Origin: Variovorax boronicumulans | Lineage (GTDB): Bacteria; Pseudomonadota; Gammaproteobacteria; Burkholderiales; Burkholderiaceae_C | DNA: 64,000 nucleotides | NCBI RefSeq assembly: GCF_030812215.1 | Contig: NZ_JAUSSG010000001.1 | Coordinates: 434,001-498,000, forward strand | Reading direction: 5' to 3' | Part shown: positions 1 to 8,226 of the stretch, in pieces | Layout: each line of letters begins with the position of its first letter | How positions within the stretch are numbered: position 1 is the stretch's first letter | Translations under genes and position numbers: made by a program | Notes under the pieces: model-generated | What the model was told of the DNA's origin: nothing | Databases searched by the model: none | Seen by the model: only the letters and a program-made list of their open reading frames with translations

Positions 1-878
1 GTGAAGGCGCGCGCGCCGTTCCATCCGGCGCCCACCACCATGCCGATGGAGGCGAGCTCGTCTTCGGCCTGCACGATGGCAAAGCGGTGCTGGCCGGTGG
101 CGGGGTCCACGCGGAACTTGGTGCAGTACTTCTGGAAAGCCTCGGCCACCGAGGACGACGGCGTGATCGGGTACCAGGCCGCCACCGTCGCACCGCCATA
201 CACGCAGCCCAGCGCCGCCGCGCTGTTGCCGTCCACGAAGATGCGGCTGCCCACGCGGTCGGCGCGCCGCACCTGGATGCCCAGCGGTTCGCGCAGGTGC
301 TCGCGCGCGAAGTCGCAGCCCAGGTGCAGCGCCTGCACGTTGGAGGCCAGCAGTTTTTCCTTGCCCTTGTACTGCTCGCCGAAGAGCTTCTCGACCACCT
401 CGGGCTCGATGCCCAAAAGGATGGCCAGCGCGCCGACGTAGACGATGTTCTTGAAGAGCTGCCGCTGGCGCGGGTCCTGATAGACCGCGTTGCAGATCTC
501 GGTGAGCGGCATGCCGATCACGCGGATGTCGTCGCGGAACTTCGAGGGCGGCAACGGCCGCGTGCTGTCGTAGAAGAGATAGCCGCCGGGTTCCAGCTCG
601 GCCAGGTCGGCGTCCCAGGTCTGCGGGTTCATCGCCACCATCATGTCGGTGCCGCCGCGGCGCCCGAGATGGCCCGCTTCGGTCACGCGCACCTCGTACC
701 AGGTCGGCAGGCCCTGGATGTTGCTCGGGAAGATGTTGCGCGGGCTCACCGGCACGCCCATGCGCAAGATGGCCTTGGCAAACAGTTCGTTGGCCGAGGC
801 CGAACCCGAGCCGTTGACGTTGGCGAACTTGATGACGAAGTCGTTGATGCCTTCGATCTGCGGAACAGGTGCGCTCAT
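1..878 (-). CDS. 2-oxoacid:acceptor (ferredoxin) oxidoreductase alpha subunit with fused gamma domain, partial
   Basis: About 292 residues are visible before the gene runs off the left edge. The first ~190 residues match the gamma domain of 2-oxoacid:ferredoxin oxidoreductases, with a glycine-rich start (NVNGSGSASANELFAKAI) and the LGRRGGTDMM segment. From about residue 210 the pyrimidine-binding alpha domain begins (YPITPSSSVAEAF, then the QAEDELASIGMV segment). This gamma-alpha fusion is typical of KorA-type subunits, which decarboxylate 2-oxoacids such as 2-oxoglutarate and pass electrons to ferredoxin. The start codon overlaps the stop of the upstream Fe-S flavoprotein gene by ATGA, so the two are translationally coupled. 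The TPP-binding beta subunit would be expected just left of the window. The exact substrate cannot be read from this fragment. Confidence 0.85.
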   Translation of the reverse strand, partial: MSAPVPQIEGINDFVIKFANVNGSGSASANELFAKAILRMGVPVSPRNIFPSNIQGLPTWYEVRVTEAGHLGRRGGTDMMVAMNPQTWDADLAELEPGGYLFYDSTRPLPPSKFRDDIRVIGMPLTEICNAVYQDPRQRQLFKNIVYVGALAILLGIEPEVVEKLFGEQYKGKEKLLASNVQALHLGCDFAREHLREPLGIQVRRADRVGSRIFVDGNSAAALGCVYGGATVAAWYPITPSSSVAEAFQKYCTKFRVDPATGQHRFAIVQAEDELASIGMVVGAGWNGARAF

Positions 879-2686
879 GCCGCCACCCCCTGCTCATGCG
901 CTTGGCCCGCCGGCGTCATCTTCAGCAGGAATTTCTGCATGTCCCAGGCCCCCGTGGGGCAGCGCTCGGCGCACAGGCCGCAGTGCAGGCAGACGTCCTC
1001 GTCCTTCACCATCACGCGTCCGGTCTTCAACCCGCCGGACACGTACAGGTCCTGCGCAAGATTCAACGCGGGCGCCTTGAGCCGGCCGCGCAGGTCGGCC
1101 TCGTCGCCGTTCTCGGTGAAGCTGATGCAGTCCATCGGGCAGATGTCCACGCAGGCATCGCACTCGATGCAGGCGGGTTCGGTGAACACGGTCTGCACGT
1201 CGCAGTTGAGGCACCGCTCGGCCTCCTTGAAGGCGGTGGCGGCGTCGAAGCCCAGCTCCACCTCCACGCGGATGCTCGCGAGCGCCGTCTCGGCCTTGGC
1301 CCACGGCACCTTGTAGCGCAGGTCGTTGGAGGTGTCGTTGTCGTAGCTCCACTCGTGGATGCCCATCTTCTGCGACACCAGGTTGGTCATGGGCGCGGGG
1401 CGCACGTACACCGGCTCGGCGCGCAGCAGCTTGTCGATCGACACGGCCGCCTCATGGCCGTGGGCCACGGCCGTGATGATGTTCTTCGGGCCGAAGGCCG
1501 CATCGCCGCCGAAGAACACGTTCGGCACCGTCGACTGGAAGGTGTTCTTGTCGAGCGTGGGCAGGCCCCACTTGTCGAAGGCGATGCCGCTGTCGCGCTC
1601 GATCCACGGAAAGGCGTTTTCCTGTCCCACCGCGACCAGCACCTCGTCGCATTCGAAGAAGGCATCGGGCTCGCCGGTGGGCACCAGCGAGCGGCGGCCC
1701 TTGTCGTCGTACTCGGCGCGGACCACCTCGAAGGTCATGCCCTTGAGCTGACCCTGGTCATGCACAAAGGCCTTGGGCACGTGGAAGTTGACGATCGGAA
1801 TGCCCTCGTGCTGCGCGTCTTCCTTCTCCCACGGCGAGGCCTTCATCTCGTCGAAGCCGCTGCGCACGATCACCTTCACGTCGGTGCCGCCCAGGCGCCG
1901 CGCCGAGCGGCAGCAGTCCATGGCCGTGTTGCCGCCGCCCAGCACGATCACGCGCTGGCCGATGCGCGTGATGTGGCCGAAGGACACGGAGTTGAGCCAG
2001 TCGATGCCGATGTGAATGCTGGCCGCCGCTTCCTTGCGGCCGGGCACGTCGAGGTCGCGCCCGCGCGGCGCGCCGCAGCCGACGAAGATCGCGTCCCACC
2101 CCTCGGCCATCAGCGCCTTCATCGAGTCGATGCGCTCACCGCCGCGGAACTCGACGCCCAGGTCGAGCACATAGCCCGTTTCCTCGTCGATCACCGATTC
2201 GGGCAGGCGAAAGCGCGGGATCTGCGTGCGGATGAAGCCGCCCGCCTTGGCCTCGCCGTCGAACACCGTCACCTCGTAGCCAAGCGGTGCGAGGTCGCGC
2301 GCCACGGTGAGCGAGGCCGGCCCCGCGCCGATGCAGGCGACGCGCTTGCCGTTCTTCGCCGCGGGCTTGGGCATGCGCGCGCGCACGTCGTCCTTCATGT
2401 CGGCGGCCACGCGCTTGAGGCGGCAGATGGCCACCGGCTCAGGCGCCTGGGCATTGCTTTCCTCCACGCGCCCGCGCCGGCAGGCCGGCTCGCAGGGCCG
2501 GTCGCAGGTGCGCCCGAGGATGCCCGGGAAGACGTTGGAGGCCCAGTTGATCATGTACGCATCGCCGTAGCGGCGCTGCGCGATCATGCGGATGTACTCG
2601 GGGACGGGGGTGTGCGCCGGACAGGCGTACTGGCAATCGACGACCTTGTGGAAATAGGCCGGGTTGGCAATGTCGGTTCGCTGCAA
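875..2686 (-). CDS. FAD/NAD(P)-dependent Fe-S oxidoreductase (glutamate synthase small-subunit type) with C-terminal 4Fe-4S pair
   Basis: A 603-residue flavoprotein of the GltD/dihydropyrimidine dehydrogenase domain II family. Cysteines 18, 22, 61, 65 and 69 form the N-terminal Fe-S region. An FAD-binding GAGPAS motif follows, then an NAD(P) motif GGGNTAMDC. Near residues 503-517 (CIECDACVDICPMDC) and 565-580 (CLHCGLCAERCP) there are two ferredoxin-like 4Fe-4S motifs. It probably shuttles electrons between NAD(P)H and the oxoacid:ferredoxin oxidoreductase encoded by the overlapping downstream gene. I chose the TTG start at 2686 because AGGAG lies 7 nt upstream and the similarity to the family begins at once. 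The open frame continues to 2773 without further family sequence. Confidence 0.85.
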   Translation of the reverse strand: MQRTDIANPAYFHKVVDCQYACPAHTPVPEYIRMIAQRRYGDAYMINWASNVFPGILGRTCDRPCEPACRRGRVEESNAQAPEPVAICRLKRVAADMKDDVRARMPKPAAKNGKRVACIGAGPASLTVARDLAPLGYEVTVFDGEAKAGGFIRTQIPRFRLPESVIDEETGYVLDLGVEFRGGERIDSMKALMAEGWDAIFVGCGAPRGRDLDVPGRKEAAASIHIGIDWLNSVSFGHITRIGQRVIVLGGGNTAMDCCRSARRLGGTDVKVIVRSGFDEMKASPWEKEDAQHEGIPIVNFHVPKAFVHDQGQLKGMTFEVVRAEYDDKGRRSLVPTGEPDAFFECDEVLVAVGQENAFPWIERDSGIAFDKWGLPTLDKNTFQSTVPNVFFGGDAAFGPKNIITAVAHGHEAAVSIDKLLRAEPVYVRPAPMTNLVSQKMGIHEWSYDNDTSNDLRYKVPWAKAETALASIRVEVELGFDAATAFKEAERCLNCDVQTVFTEPACIECDACVDICPMDCISFTENGDEADLRGRLKAPALNLAQDLYVSGGLKTGRVMVKDEDVCLHCGLCAERCPTGAWDMQKFLLKMTPAGQAHEQGVAA

Positions 2687-2964
2687 TGCGTTTCTCCTGA
2701 CAGTCGCCCTGGCCCCGAAGGGGCCGGCTTGTGGGGTTTGGCGCAGTATGCGCCGCAGTGGCGGTTGCACCACCTTGGTGAAATCCCGCAGCGGCGCTCA
2801 CATAGAACGCGCCCGAACGATGTGCGCGCGCCACATTGGATTCGGCCTGCGCCCTGCCCAGACTGTGGTCGCCCGCCAGCCTGCTTGCACGCATGCCGGC
2901 GGGCCAGAGACGGCCTGCAGCCTGGCTGACGGCCACGACAACAGAGACAAACGGAGACATCACC

Positions 2965-4743
2965 ATGATTCGCCACTTGCGCGCCGGCATCGCCTGCGCC
3001 GTCCTTGCCCTGCTGCAGCTGACCGCTTGCGGCGGCGGCGGGAGCAACAACCCCGTGTTCACGCCCCTCCCCCCGGCCACGACCTCCCCGCCACCCAGCG
3101 AACCGCCTCCGGCCGCGACCTCGCCCCTGCAGCGCGCCACCGTCTACGGCAGCATCCTGGGCACCGACGATGCCGCGACGAACGGCACCTACAGCTGGAA
3201 GGGCGTGCCCTTCGCCAAGCCGCCGGTCGGCGAGCTGCGCTGGAAGGCACCGGTCGATCCGACGCCCTGGACCGCGGTCAAGACAACGCAGAAGCTCGGC
3301 AACGCCTGCGTGCAGACCGGCCGCCTCTACGGCCCGGGCCAGAACAACCAGTACGACGCGACCATCGGCACGTCCATCGGCAAGACCACCGGCTCCGAGG
3401 ACTGCCTGTACCTCAACATCTGGGCGCCGTCGACAGCCAAGGCGACCGACAAGCTGCCCGTCATCGTCTTCGTCTACGGCGGCAGCAACATCACCGGCTA
3501 CACGGGCGATCCGGTCTACAACGGCGCCGCGCTCGCGAAGGCGGCCAACGCGGTCGTGGTCACGGTGAACTATCGCCTGGGCATCATGGGCTTCCTCGCC
3601 TCGCCGCAGCTCAAGGCCGGCCTGGATGCGAACGACGACTCCGGCAACTACGCGATCCTGGACCTCATCAAGGGCATGAAGTTCGTCAACGCGAACATCG
3701 CGGCCTTCGGCGGCGACCCGGCCAACGTCACGCTGATGGGCCAGTCGGCCGGCGCCGTCAACATCTACGCGCTGATGGTCTCGCCGCTGGTGGCCAACGC
3801 CAAGCCGGCGCTGTTCCAGCGGCTGGTTCCGCTGAGCGGCGGCGTCGCGACGGCGACGACCAAGCCGAACCAGGTCAATGCGCTGCTGAGCGCCCTGCTC
3901 GTGGCCGACGGCACCGTGGCGGACGACGCGGCCGCGGCGACCTACATCGCCAGGCAGAGCAACGCGGACCTGGCCGCCTACCTCCGGTCCAAGAGCGCGG
4001 ACACCTTGCTGCAGACGGTGCTCAAGAAGCTGGCGCCGCTGGGCCTGTCGGCCTCCAACCCGCTGAACGACGGCACGGTGGTCCCGGTCGATCCGATCGC
4101 GGCAATCAACGCGGGGCAGTTCCTGAAAGTGCCGGTGATGGCGGGCTACACGCGCGACGAGACCAAGCTCTTCCCGCAGAACCTGGCCACCTCGCCCGCG
4201 TTCGGCGGCATCAGCGGCCGGCTCCTGGACGACCCCACGGTGTTCGCGATGGCCTACAGCTACGACCCGAACGCGGCGCCAACCACGTCGCTGGAGCAAT
4301 GGATCCCCGGCCAGTACCTGCCGGTCACCACACCGGTGACCGGCTTCAACGCGAGGACCGACCTGTACAACCAGTACTTCTTCATCGCGCTGCGCAAGCA
4401 GATCTTTCCGGTGCTGCAGGCGCAGAACGTGCCGCTGTGGTGGTACCAGTTCAACTGGGACAAGTCGCCGGCGCCGTTCAACGACATCTTCGGTGCCGCG
4501 CACACGTTCGACCTGCCGTTCGTGTTCGGCAACTTCGGCCCTTCGCTCTATTCGAAGTTCGCGAATTCGAAGGCGAACGAGCCGGGCCGGCTGGAGCTGT
4601 CGGACGCGATGATGAAGAGCCTCGCGGCGTTCGCCCGCAGCGGCGACCCCAACAACGCGGCGCTGGGCGTCAACTGGCCGCAGTACCCGGCGATGCTGAA
4701 CTTCGACGCCTCGCTGTCGGCCAAGGCGATCACGGTGCAGTAG
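2965..4743 (+). CDS. Secreted lipoprotein carboxylesterase/lipase, type B family
   Basis: 592 residues. The N-terminus is a lipoprotein signal peptide with lipobox L19-T20-A21-C22, followed by a CGGGGSNNPVFTPLPP proline-rich tether. The mature enzyme is a type-B carboxylesterase of the alpha/beta-hydrolase fold. It shows FVYGGSNITGY (oxyanion region), the nucleophile elbow G-Q-S261-A-G, the acidic region GYTRDETKLF and a C-terminal AAHTFDLPFVFG that supplies the histidine. It should hydrolyse esters at the outer or inner membrane surface; the substrate is unknown. GGAG lies 8 nt before the ATG. It is transcribed away from the Fe-S oxidoreductase, with a 278-bp gap that contains the short hairpin GGCCCC-GAA-GGGGCC at 2711-2725. 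The tether resembles those of two other lipoproteins in this window. Confidence 0.88.
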   Translation: MIRHLRAGIACAVLALLQLTACGGGGSNNPVFTPLPPATTSPPPSEPPPAATSPLQRATVYGSILGTDDAATNGTYSWKGVPFAKPPVGELRWKAPVDPTPWTAVKTTQKLGNACVQTGRLYGPGQNNQYDATIGTSIGKTTGSEDCLYLNIWAPSTAKATDKLPVIVFVYGGSNITGYTGDPVYNGAALAKAANAVVVTVNYRLGIMGFLASPQLKAGLDANDDSGNYAILDLIKGMKFVNANIAAFGGDPANVTLMGQSAGAVNIYALMVSPLVANAKPALFQRLVPLSGGVATATTKPNQVNALLSALLVADGTVADDAAAATYIARQSNADLAAYLRSKSADTLLQTVLKKLAPLGLSASNPLNDGTVVPVDPIAAINAGQFLKVPVMAGYTRDETKLFPQNLATSPAFGGISGRLLDDPTVFAMAYSYDPNAAPTTSLEQWIPGQYLPVTTPVTGFNARTDLYNQYFFIALRKQIFPVLQAQNVPLWWYQFNWDKSPAPFNDIFGAAHTFDLPFVFGNFGPSLYSKFANSKANEPGRLELSDAMMKSLAAFARSGDPNNAALGVNWPQYPAMLNFDASLSAKAITVQ

Positions 4744-4788
4744 CCGCGATGCGCACGGCGGCTGCGATGCGCGGCCGCCGGCCTCCGG

Positions 4789-5793
4789 TCATTCCGCCTC
4801 GATCTTCGCGGCCTCCACCACCTTGCCCCAGCGCACGAACTCGGCCTTGCTGAACTCGTCGAGCTGCTTGGCGTTCATGTAGTCGGCCATCGCGCCCAAC
4901 TCCGCCGCCTTCTGCTGGAAAGCCGGCGTCGCCACGATCTTCGAGATCTCGGCGTTGAGCCGGTCGATGACGGGCTGCGGCGTCTTCGCCGGCGCGAACA
5001 CCGCGAACCACGAGGTCGCGTCGAGGTTCGGCAGCCCCACCTCGGCAGCCGTCGGCACGCCCGGCAGCGACGCCACGCGCGTCTTGCCGGTCACGGCGAT
5101 GGCGCGCAGCTTGCCCGACTGGATGAACGGCATGAAAGGCGGCGGCGTGCCGAAGGTCATGTCGACCTGGCCGCCGAGCAGGTCCTGCAGCGCCGGCCCC
5201 GTGCCCTTGTAGGGAATGTGCGTGATGCGGATGCCGGCCTGCTGCTCGAGCATGGCGCCGGTCACGTGCTGCAGCGAGCCGGGGCCCGACGATGCGAAAG
5301 TGAGCTTGCCCGGGTGCGCCTTGGCATAGGCGATCAGCTCGGCCATGTTCTTGACCGGCACGTCCGCGCGCACCACCACCACCTGCGGCGCGCTCAGCAC
5401 ATTGGCCACCGCGCGCAGGTCTTCGGGCGCCCACTGCTTCTGCTTGACCACGTGCGGGGAGATGACGTGGTAGCCCGAGTACTGCATCAGGAGCGTCTGG
5501 CCATCGGGCTCGGCGCGCTTGACCTGCACTGCGGCGATCACGCCGCTGGCGCCTGACTTGTTGTCCACGATGACCGACTGGCCCAGCGCCTTGCCGAGCG
5601 GATCGGCCAGCATGCGCCCCGCGATGTCGGTCGTGCCACCGGCGGCGGCCCCTACGACCATCGTGACGGGGCGCGTGGGGTAGGTCTGCGCGAAGGCGCT
5701 GCTGCCGATCAGCGCTGCGAAAGCGGTCAGCGCGCAGAGGCTGCGGCGTGACACGGATGAAGGATTCGGATGCCGTTTCATCTCTTGTTTCAT
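4789..5793 (-). CDS. Bug-family tripartite tricarboxylate transporter substrate-binding protein
   Basis: 334 residues. A signal peptide ends near SSAFAQ, and the mature start YPTRPVTMVVGAAAGGTTD is the Bug hallmark. PDGQTLLMQYSGYH and the HIPYKGTGPALQDLLGGQVDM segment are the usual ligand-domain motifs. Bug proteins are periplasmic receptors for carboxylates and related small acids. The start at 5793 has GGAG 8 nt upstream, whereas the in-frame ATG 12 nt later has no ribosome site. It is the last gene of the LysR/CoA-transferase/lyase operon, so its ligand is probably the acid those enzymes activate and cleave. No TctA/TctB membrane subunits lie nearby. Confidence 0.9.
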   Translation of the reverse strand: MKQEMKRHPNPSSVSRRSLCALTAFAALIGSSAFAQTYPTRPVTMVVGAAAGGTTDIAGRMLADPLGKALGQSVIVDNKSGASGVIAAVQVKRAEPDGQTLLMQYSGYHVISPHVVKQKQWAPEDLRAVANVLSAPQVVVVRADVPVKNMAELIAYAKAHPGKLTFASSGPGSLQHVTGAMLEQQAGIRITHIPYKGTGPALQDLLGGQVDMTFGTPPPFMPFIQSGKLRAIAVTGKTRVASLPGVPTAAEVGLPNLDATSWFAVFAPAKTPQPVIDRLNAEISKIVATPAFQQKAAELGAMADYMNAKQLDEFSKAEFVRWGKVVEAAKIEAE

Positions 5794-5845
5794 GTCTTTG
5801 TCTCCTGGTTTTCTACTGAAGTGAAAGTCGATGGGAAATCAGTGG

Positions 5846-6826
5846 TCAGTGCTCGCGCGCCAGGGCCCGCGCGCGCGTGGCCGCGAAATCGGCCGGCGCC
5901 GGATGCAGGTCGAGCCGGCGTCCGGCCTTCGCGATCTGGCTCGGCGTGTCGTGCCCGATGAGCGCCGGCAGGCGCCGCGCGGCCGCCATCAGCGCCTGCA
6001 CGTCGATGCCGGTGTCGTAGCCCATGAGCCCCAGCGCATGCGCGATGTCTTCGCTGCACACGTTGCCCGACGCGCCCGGCGCATAGGGGCAGCCGCCGAT
6101 GCCGCCGATCGAGGCGTCGAAGCAGCGCGCGCCCGCATCGATGGATGCCAGCACGTTCGCAAGGCCCATGCCGCGCGTGTTGTGGAAGTGCAGGGTCAGG
6201 TCGGTGGCGGGCCAGCGCGCAATGAACTCGCGCACCATCCGCGCGACCTGCCCCGGATAGGCCATGCCCGTGGTGTCGCACAGCGTGACGCCGGTCGCGC
6301 CGATCTCGTCGATGAAGCGACCGCACCATGCGAAAACGTCGCTCTCGGCAAGGTCGCCTTCGATCGGGCAGCCGAAGCAGCACGAGAGCGACACGTTGAC
6401 CGCCACGCCGGCCTGCCGCGCGAGCGCCGCCACCTCGGCAAGGCCGCGCAGCGACTGATCGCGCGTCATCCGCAGGTTGGCGAGGTTGTGGCTCTCGCTG
6501 GCCGACATCACGAGGTTCATCTCGTCGGCGCGCGCATCGATGGCGCGCTCCGCGCCGCGCACGTTGGGCACCAATGCGCTGTAGACCACGCCGGGCACGC
6601 GCTCGATCTCGCGCAGCACGATCTCTGCATCGGACAGCGCGGGTATCGCCTTGGGCGAGACGAAGGCCGTGACCTCGATCTTCGCCATGCCCGCGCGCGA
6701 GAGCGCGTTGACCAGCGCGATCTTGTCCTCGGTCGGCACGAAGGCCGCTTCCGCCTGCAGGCCGTCGCGCGTGCCGACTTCGAACATCCTGATGCGCTGC
6801 GAGGCGCCGTTCCATACCGCGGTCAT
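5846..6826 (-). CDS. Hydroxymethylglutaryl-CoA lyase family protein (acyl-CoA lyase)
   Basis: 326 residues forming a DRE-TIM metallolyase. It shows the entry motif FEVGTRDGLQ, the metal-binding HFHNTRGMG and the signature loop GGIGGCPYAPGASGN, which carries the catalytic cysteine. The family cleaves 3-hydroxyacyl-CoA esters to acetyl-CoA plus a keto acid, as in HMG-CoA or citramalyl-CoA lyases. With a class III CoA-transferase upstream and a Bug receptor downstream, the operon probably takes up a branched dicarboxylic acid, activates it and splits it; which acid is not visible. The ATG overlaps the stop of the 22-aa mini-ORF (ATGA), and the GGAG inside that repeat element supplies the ribosome site. 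Confidence 0.88.
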   Translation of the reverse strand: MTAVWNGASQRIRMFEVGTRDGLQAEAAFVPTEDKIALVNALSRAGMAKIEVTAFVSPKAIPALSDAEIVLREIERVPGVVYSALVPNVRGAERAIDARADEMNLVMSASESHNLANLRMTRDQSLRGLAEVAALARQAGVAVNVSLSCCFGCPIEGDLAESDVFAWCGRFIDEIGATGVTLCDTTGMAYPGQVARMVREFIARWPATDLTLHFHNTRGMGLANVLASIDAGARCFDASIGGIGGCPYAPGASGNVCSEDIAHALGLMGYDTGIDVQALMAAARRLPALIGHDTPSQIAKAGRRLDLHPAPADFAATRARALAREH

Positions 6827-6891
6827 TGGCATATCTCCGTGCTTCGCACTGCGGTGCGAGCTTGCTTGGGGCGGCCCGGCGCGGCGCTCAT
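6823..6891 (-). CDS. 22-aa mini-ORF / repeated translational-coupling element, copy 1
   Basis: A 69-nt frame starting MSAAPGRPKQARTAVRSTE sits between the CoA-transferase and the lyase. Its ATG overlaps the CoA-transferase stop (ATGA), and its TGA overlaps the lyase start (ATGA). A copy at 30069-30137 differs at only three nucleotides and has the same double overlap. The element contains a hairpin with arms CGCAC/GTGCG around 6845-6858, and GGAG 8 nt before the next gene's start. It may work as DNA or RNA rather than as a peptide: a repeated cassette that carries ribosomes from one gene to the next. No function is known to me. Confidence 0.5.
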   Translation of the reverse strand: MSAAPGRPKQARTAVRSTEICQ

Positions 6892-8096
6892 GCAACCACC
6901 TTTCTGCCGCGCAAAGCGGCGATGTCGTCGGCAGTGAAGCCGAGTTCGTCCAAGACCGAATCCGTGTCGTCGCCCAGGCCCGGTGCCGAGGAGCGCACCG
7001 TGCCCGGCGTGCCCATGAGCTTGGGCACCACGCCGGGCACCTCGATGTCGTGACCGTCGCGCGTGCGTTGTTGCAGCAGCATGTCGCGCGCACGGTAGTG
7101 CGGGTCTTCGCAGATGTCCCTGGCGGTGTAGACCTTGCCGGCGGGCACGCGCACCGCGCCGAGGACGTCGAGCACCTCGGCCACCGAACGCCCGAGCGTC
7201 CAGGCCTCGATGGCCCGGTCGAGCTCTTCCACGCGCGCCACGCGGCCCGCGTTGTCGGCGAGCGCCGCGTCGGTGCCGAGGTCGTCGCGCCCGATGGCCT
7301 GCATCAGCCGCTTGAAGATGCTGTCGCCGTTGCCCGCGATCAGCACGAAGCCGTCGCTGCAGCGGTAGGCGTTCGACGGCGCGATGCCGGGCAACGCGCT
7401 GCCCGCGGGCTCGCGCACCGCGCCGAACGCGCTGTACTCGGGCACGAGGCTCTCCATGACGTTGAACACCGCCTCGTTGAGCGCGACGTCGATCACCTGG
7501 CCCTTGCCGCCGTTGACCTTGCGGTGATAGAGCGCCGTGAGCACGCCGATGGTGCCGTGTAGCGCGGCCAGCGTGTCGCCGATGGAGATGCCGCAGCGCA
7601 CCGGCACATTCCCCGGCTCGCCGGTGAGATGGCGCAACCCGCCCATCGCCTCGCCGATGGCGCCGAAGCCCGGCAGGTCGCGGTAGGGGCCGGTCTGTCC
7701 GTAGCCCGAGATGCGCAGCATCACGAGGCCGGGGTTCAGTGCCGAGAGCACGTCGTAGCCCATGCCCCAGCCTTCCAGCGTGCCGGGGCGGAAGTTCTCG
7801 ATCAGCACATCGGCCTCGGCGATGAGCTTGCGCGCGATGTCCTGGCCTTCGGTGCTGCGCAGGTCGAGCGCGATGGAACGCTTGTTGCGCGACTGCACCT
7901 GCCACCAGACCGAGGTGCCCTCCTGGATCAGCCGCCAGTTGCGCAGCGGATCGCCGCTGCCGGGCGGCTCGATCTTGACGACGTCGGCGCCGAATTCGCC
8001 GAGCGTCTTGCCCGCGAAGGGGCCGGCGATGAGCTGGCCCATCTCGATGACGCGAACGCCTTGCAAGGCGCTGGGGGTGGGTAGCGTGGAAGCCAT
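6888..8096 (-). CDS. CaiB/BaiF class III CoA-transferase
   Basis: 402 residues. The N-terminal pattern ALQGVRVIEMGQLIAGPFAGKTLGEFGADVVKIEPP and the phrase NKRSIALDLRSTEGQ, followed by ADVLIENFRPGTLEGWG (which includes the catalytic-region Asp/Glu), are diagnostic of family III CoA-transferases. These move CoA between carboxylic acids. It acts in the cytoplasm, presumably activating the acid later cleaved by the HMG-CoA-lyase-like product. I chose the ATG at 8096, with GGAGA about 10 nt upstream, because the conserved domain begins 10 residues later; the open frame extends to 8183. A LysR gene lies upstream in the same orientation, and a perfect 12-bp inverted repeat lies between them. Confidence 0.9.
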   Translation of the reverse strand: MASTLPTPSALQGVRVIEMGQLIAGPFAGKTLGEFGADVVKIEPPGSGDPLRNWRLIQEGTSVWWQVQSRNKRSIALDLRSTEGQDIARKLIAEADVLIENFRPGTLEGWGMGYDVLSALNPGLVMLRISGYGQTGPYRDLPGFGAIGEAMGGLRHLTGEPGNVPVRCGISIGDTLAALHGTIGVLTALYHRKVNGGKGQVIDVALNEAVFNVMESLVPEYSAFGAVREPAGSALPGIAPSNAYRCSDGFVLIAGNGDSIFKRLMQAIGRDDLGTDAALADNAGRVARVEELDRAIEAWTLGRSVAEVLDVLGAVRVPAGKVYTARDICEDPHYRARDMLLQQRTRDGHDIEVPGVVPKLMGTPGTVRSSAPGLGDDTDSVLDELGFTADDIAALRGRKVVA

Positions 8097-8193
8097 GCGT
8101 TTGAAGTCTCCGGTGGCGTGCAGACGGTGCGCTGCATCCGATGCCCGGATTCTGGGCAGCCGGCTCTTCGGAGGGAACGACAAAGGCGCGCAG

Positions 8194-8220
8194 CCAGCTT
8201 TCGCGGATCGCGAAAGCTGG
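8194..8220. promoter_or_regulatory. Perfect 12-bp inverted repeat between LysR and CoA-transferase genes
   Basis: Arms CCAGCTTTCGCG and its exact complement flank a 3-nt GAT centre. It begins 7 bp past the LysR stop and lies about 100 bp before the CoA-transferase start. No T-run follows on either strand, so a classical terminator is doubtful. The T-N11-A core (TTTCGCG...CGCGAAA) fits a LysR-type binding site. An RNA hairpin that separates the two genes is the alternative. Confidence 0.55.
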
Positions 8221-8226
8221 AAGGGG

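Noticed and set aside
2711..2725. GGCCCC-GAA-GGGGCC hairpin as a terminator
   Set aside because: No T-run follows on either strand and it lies in a 5' leader. Left as a short hairpin without a role.
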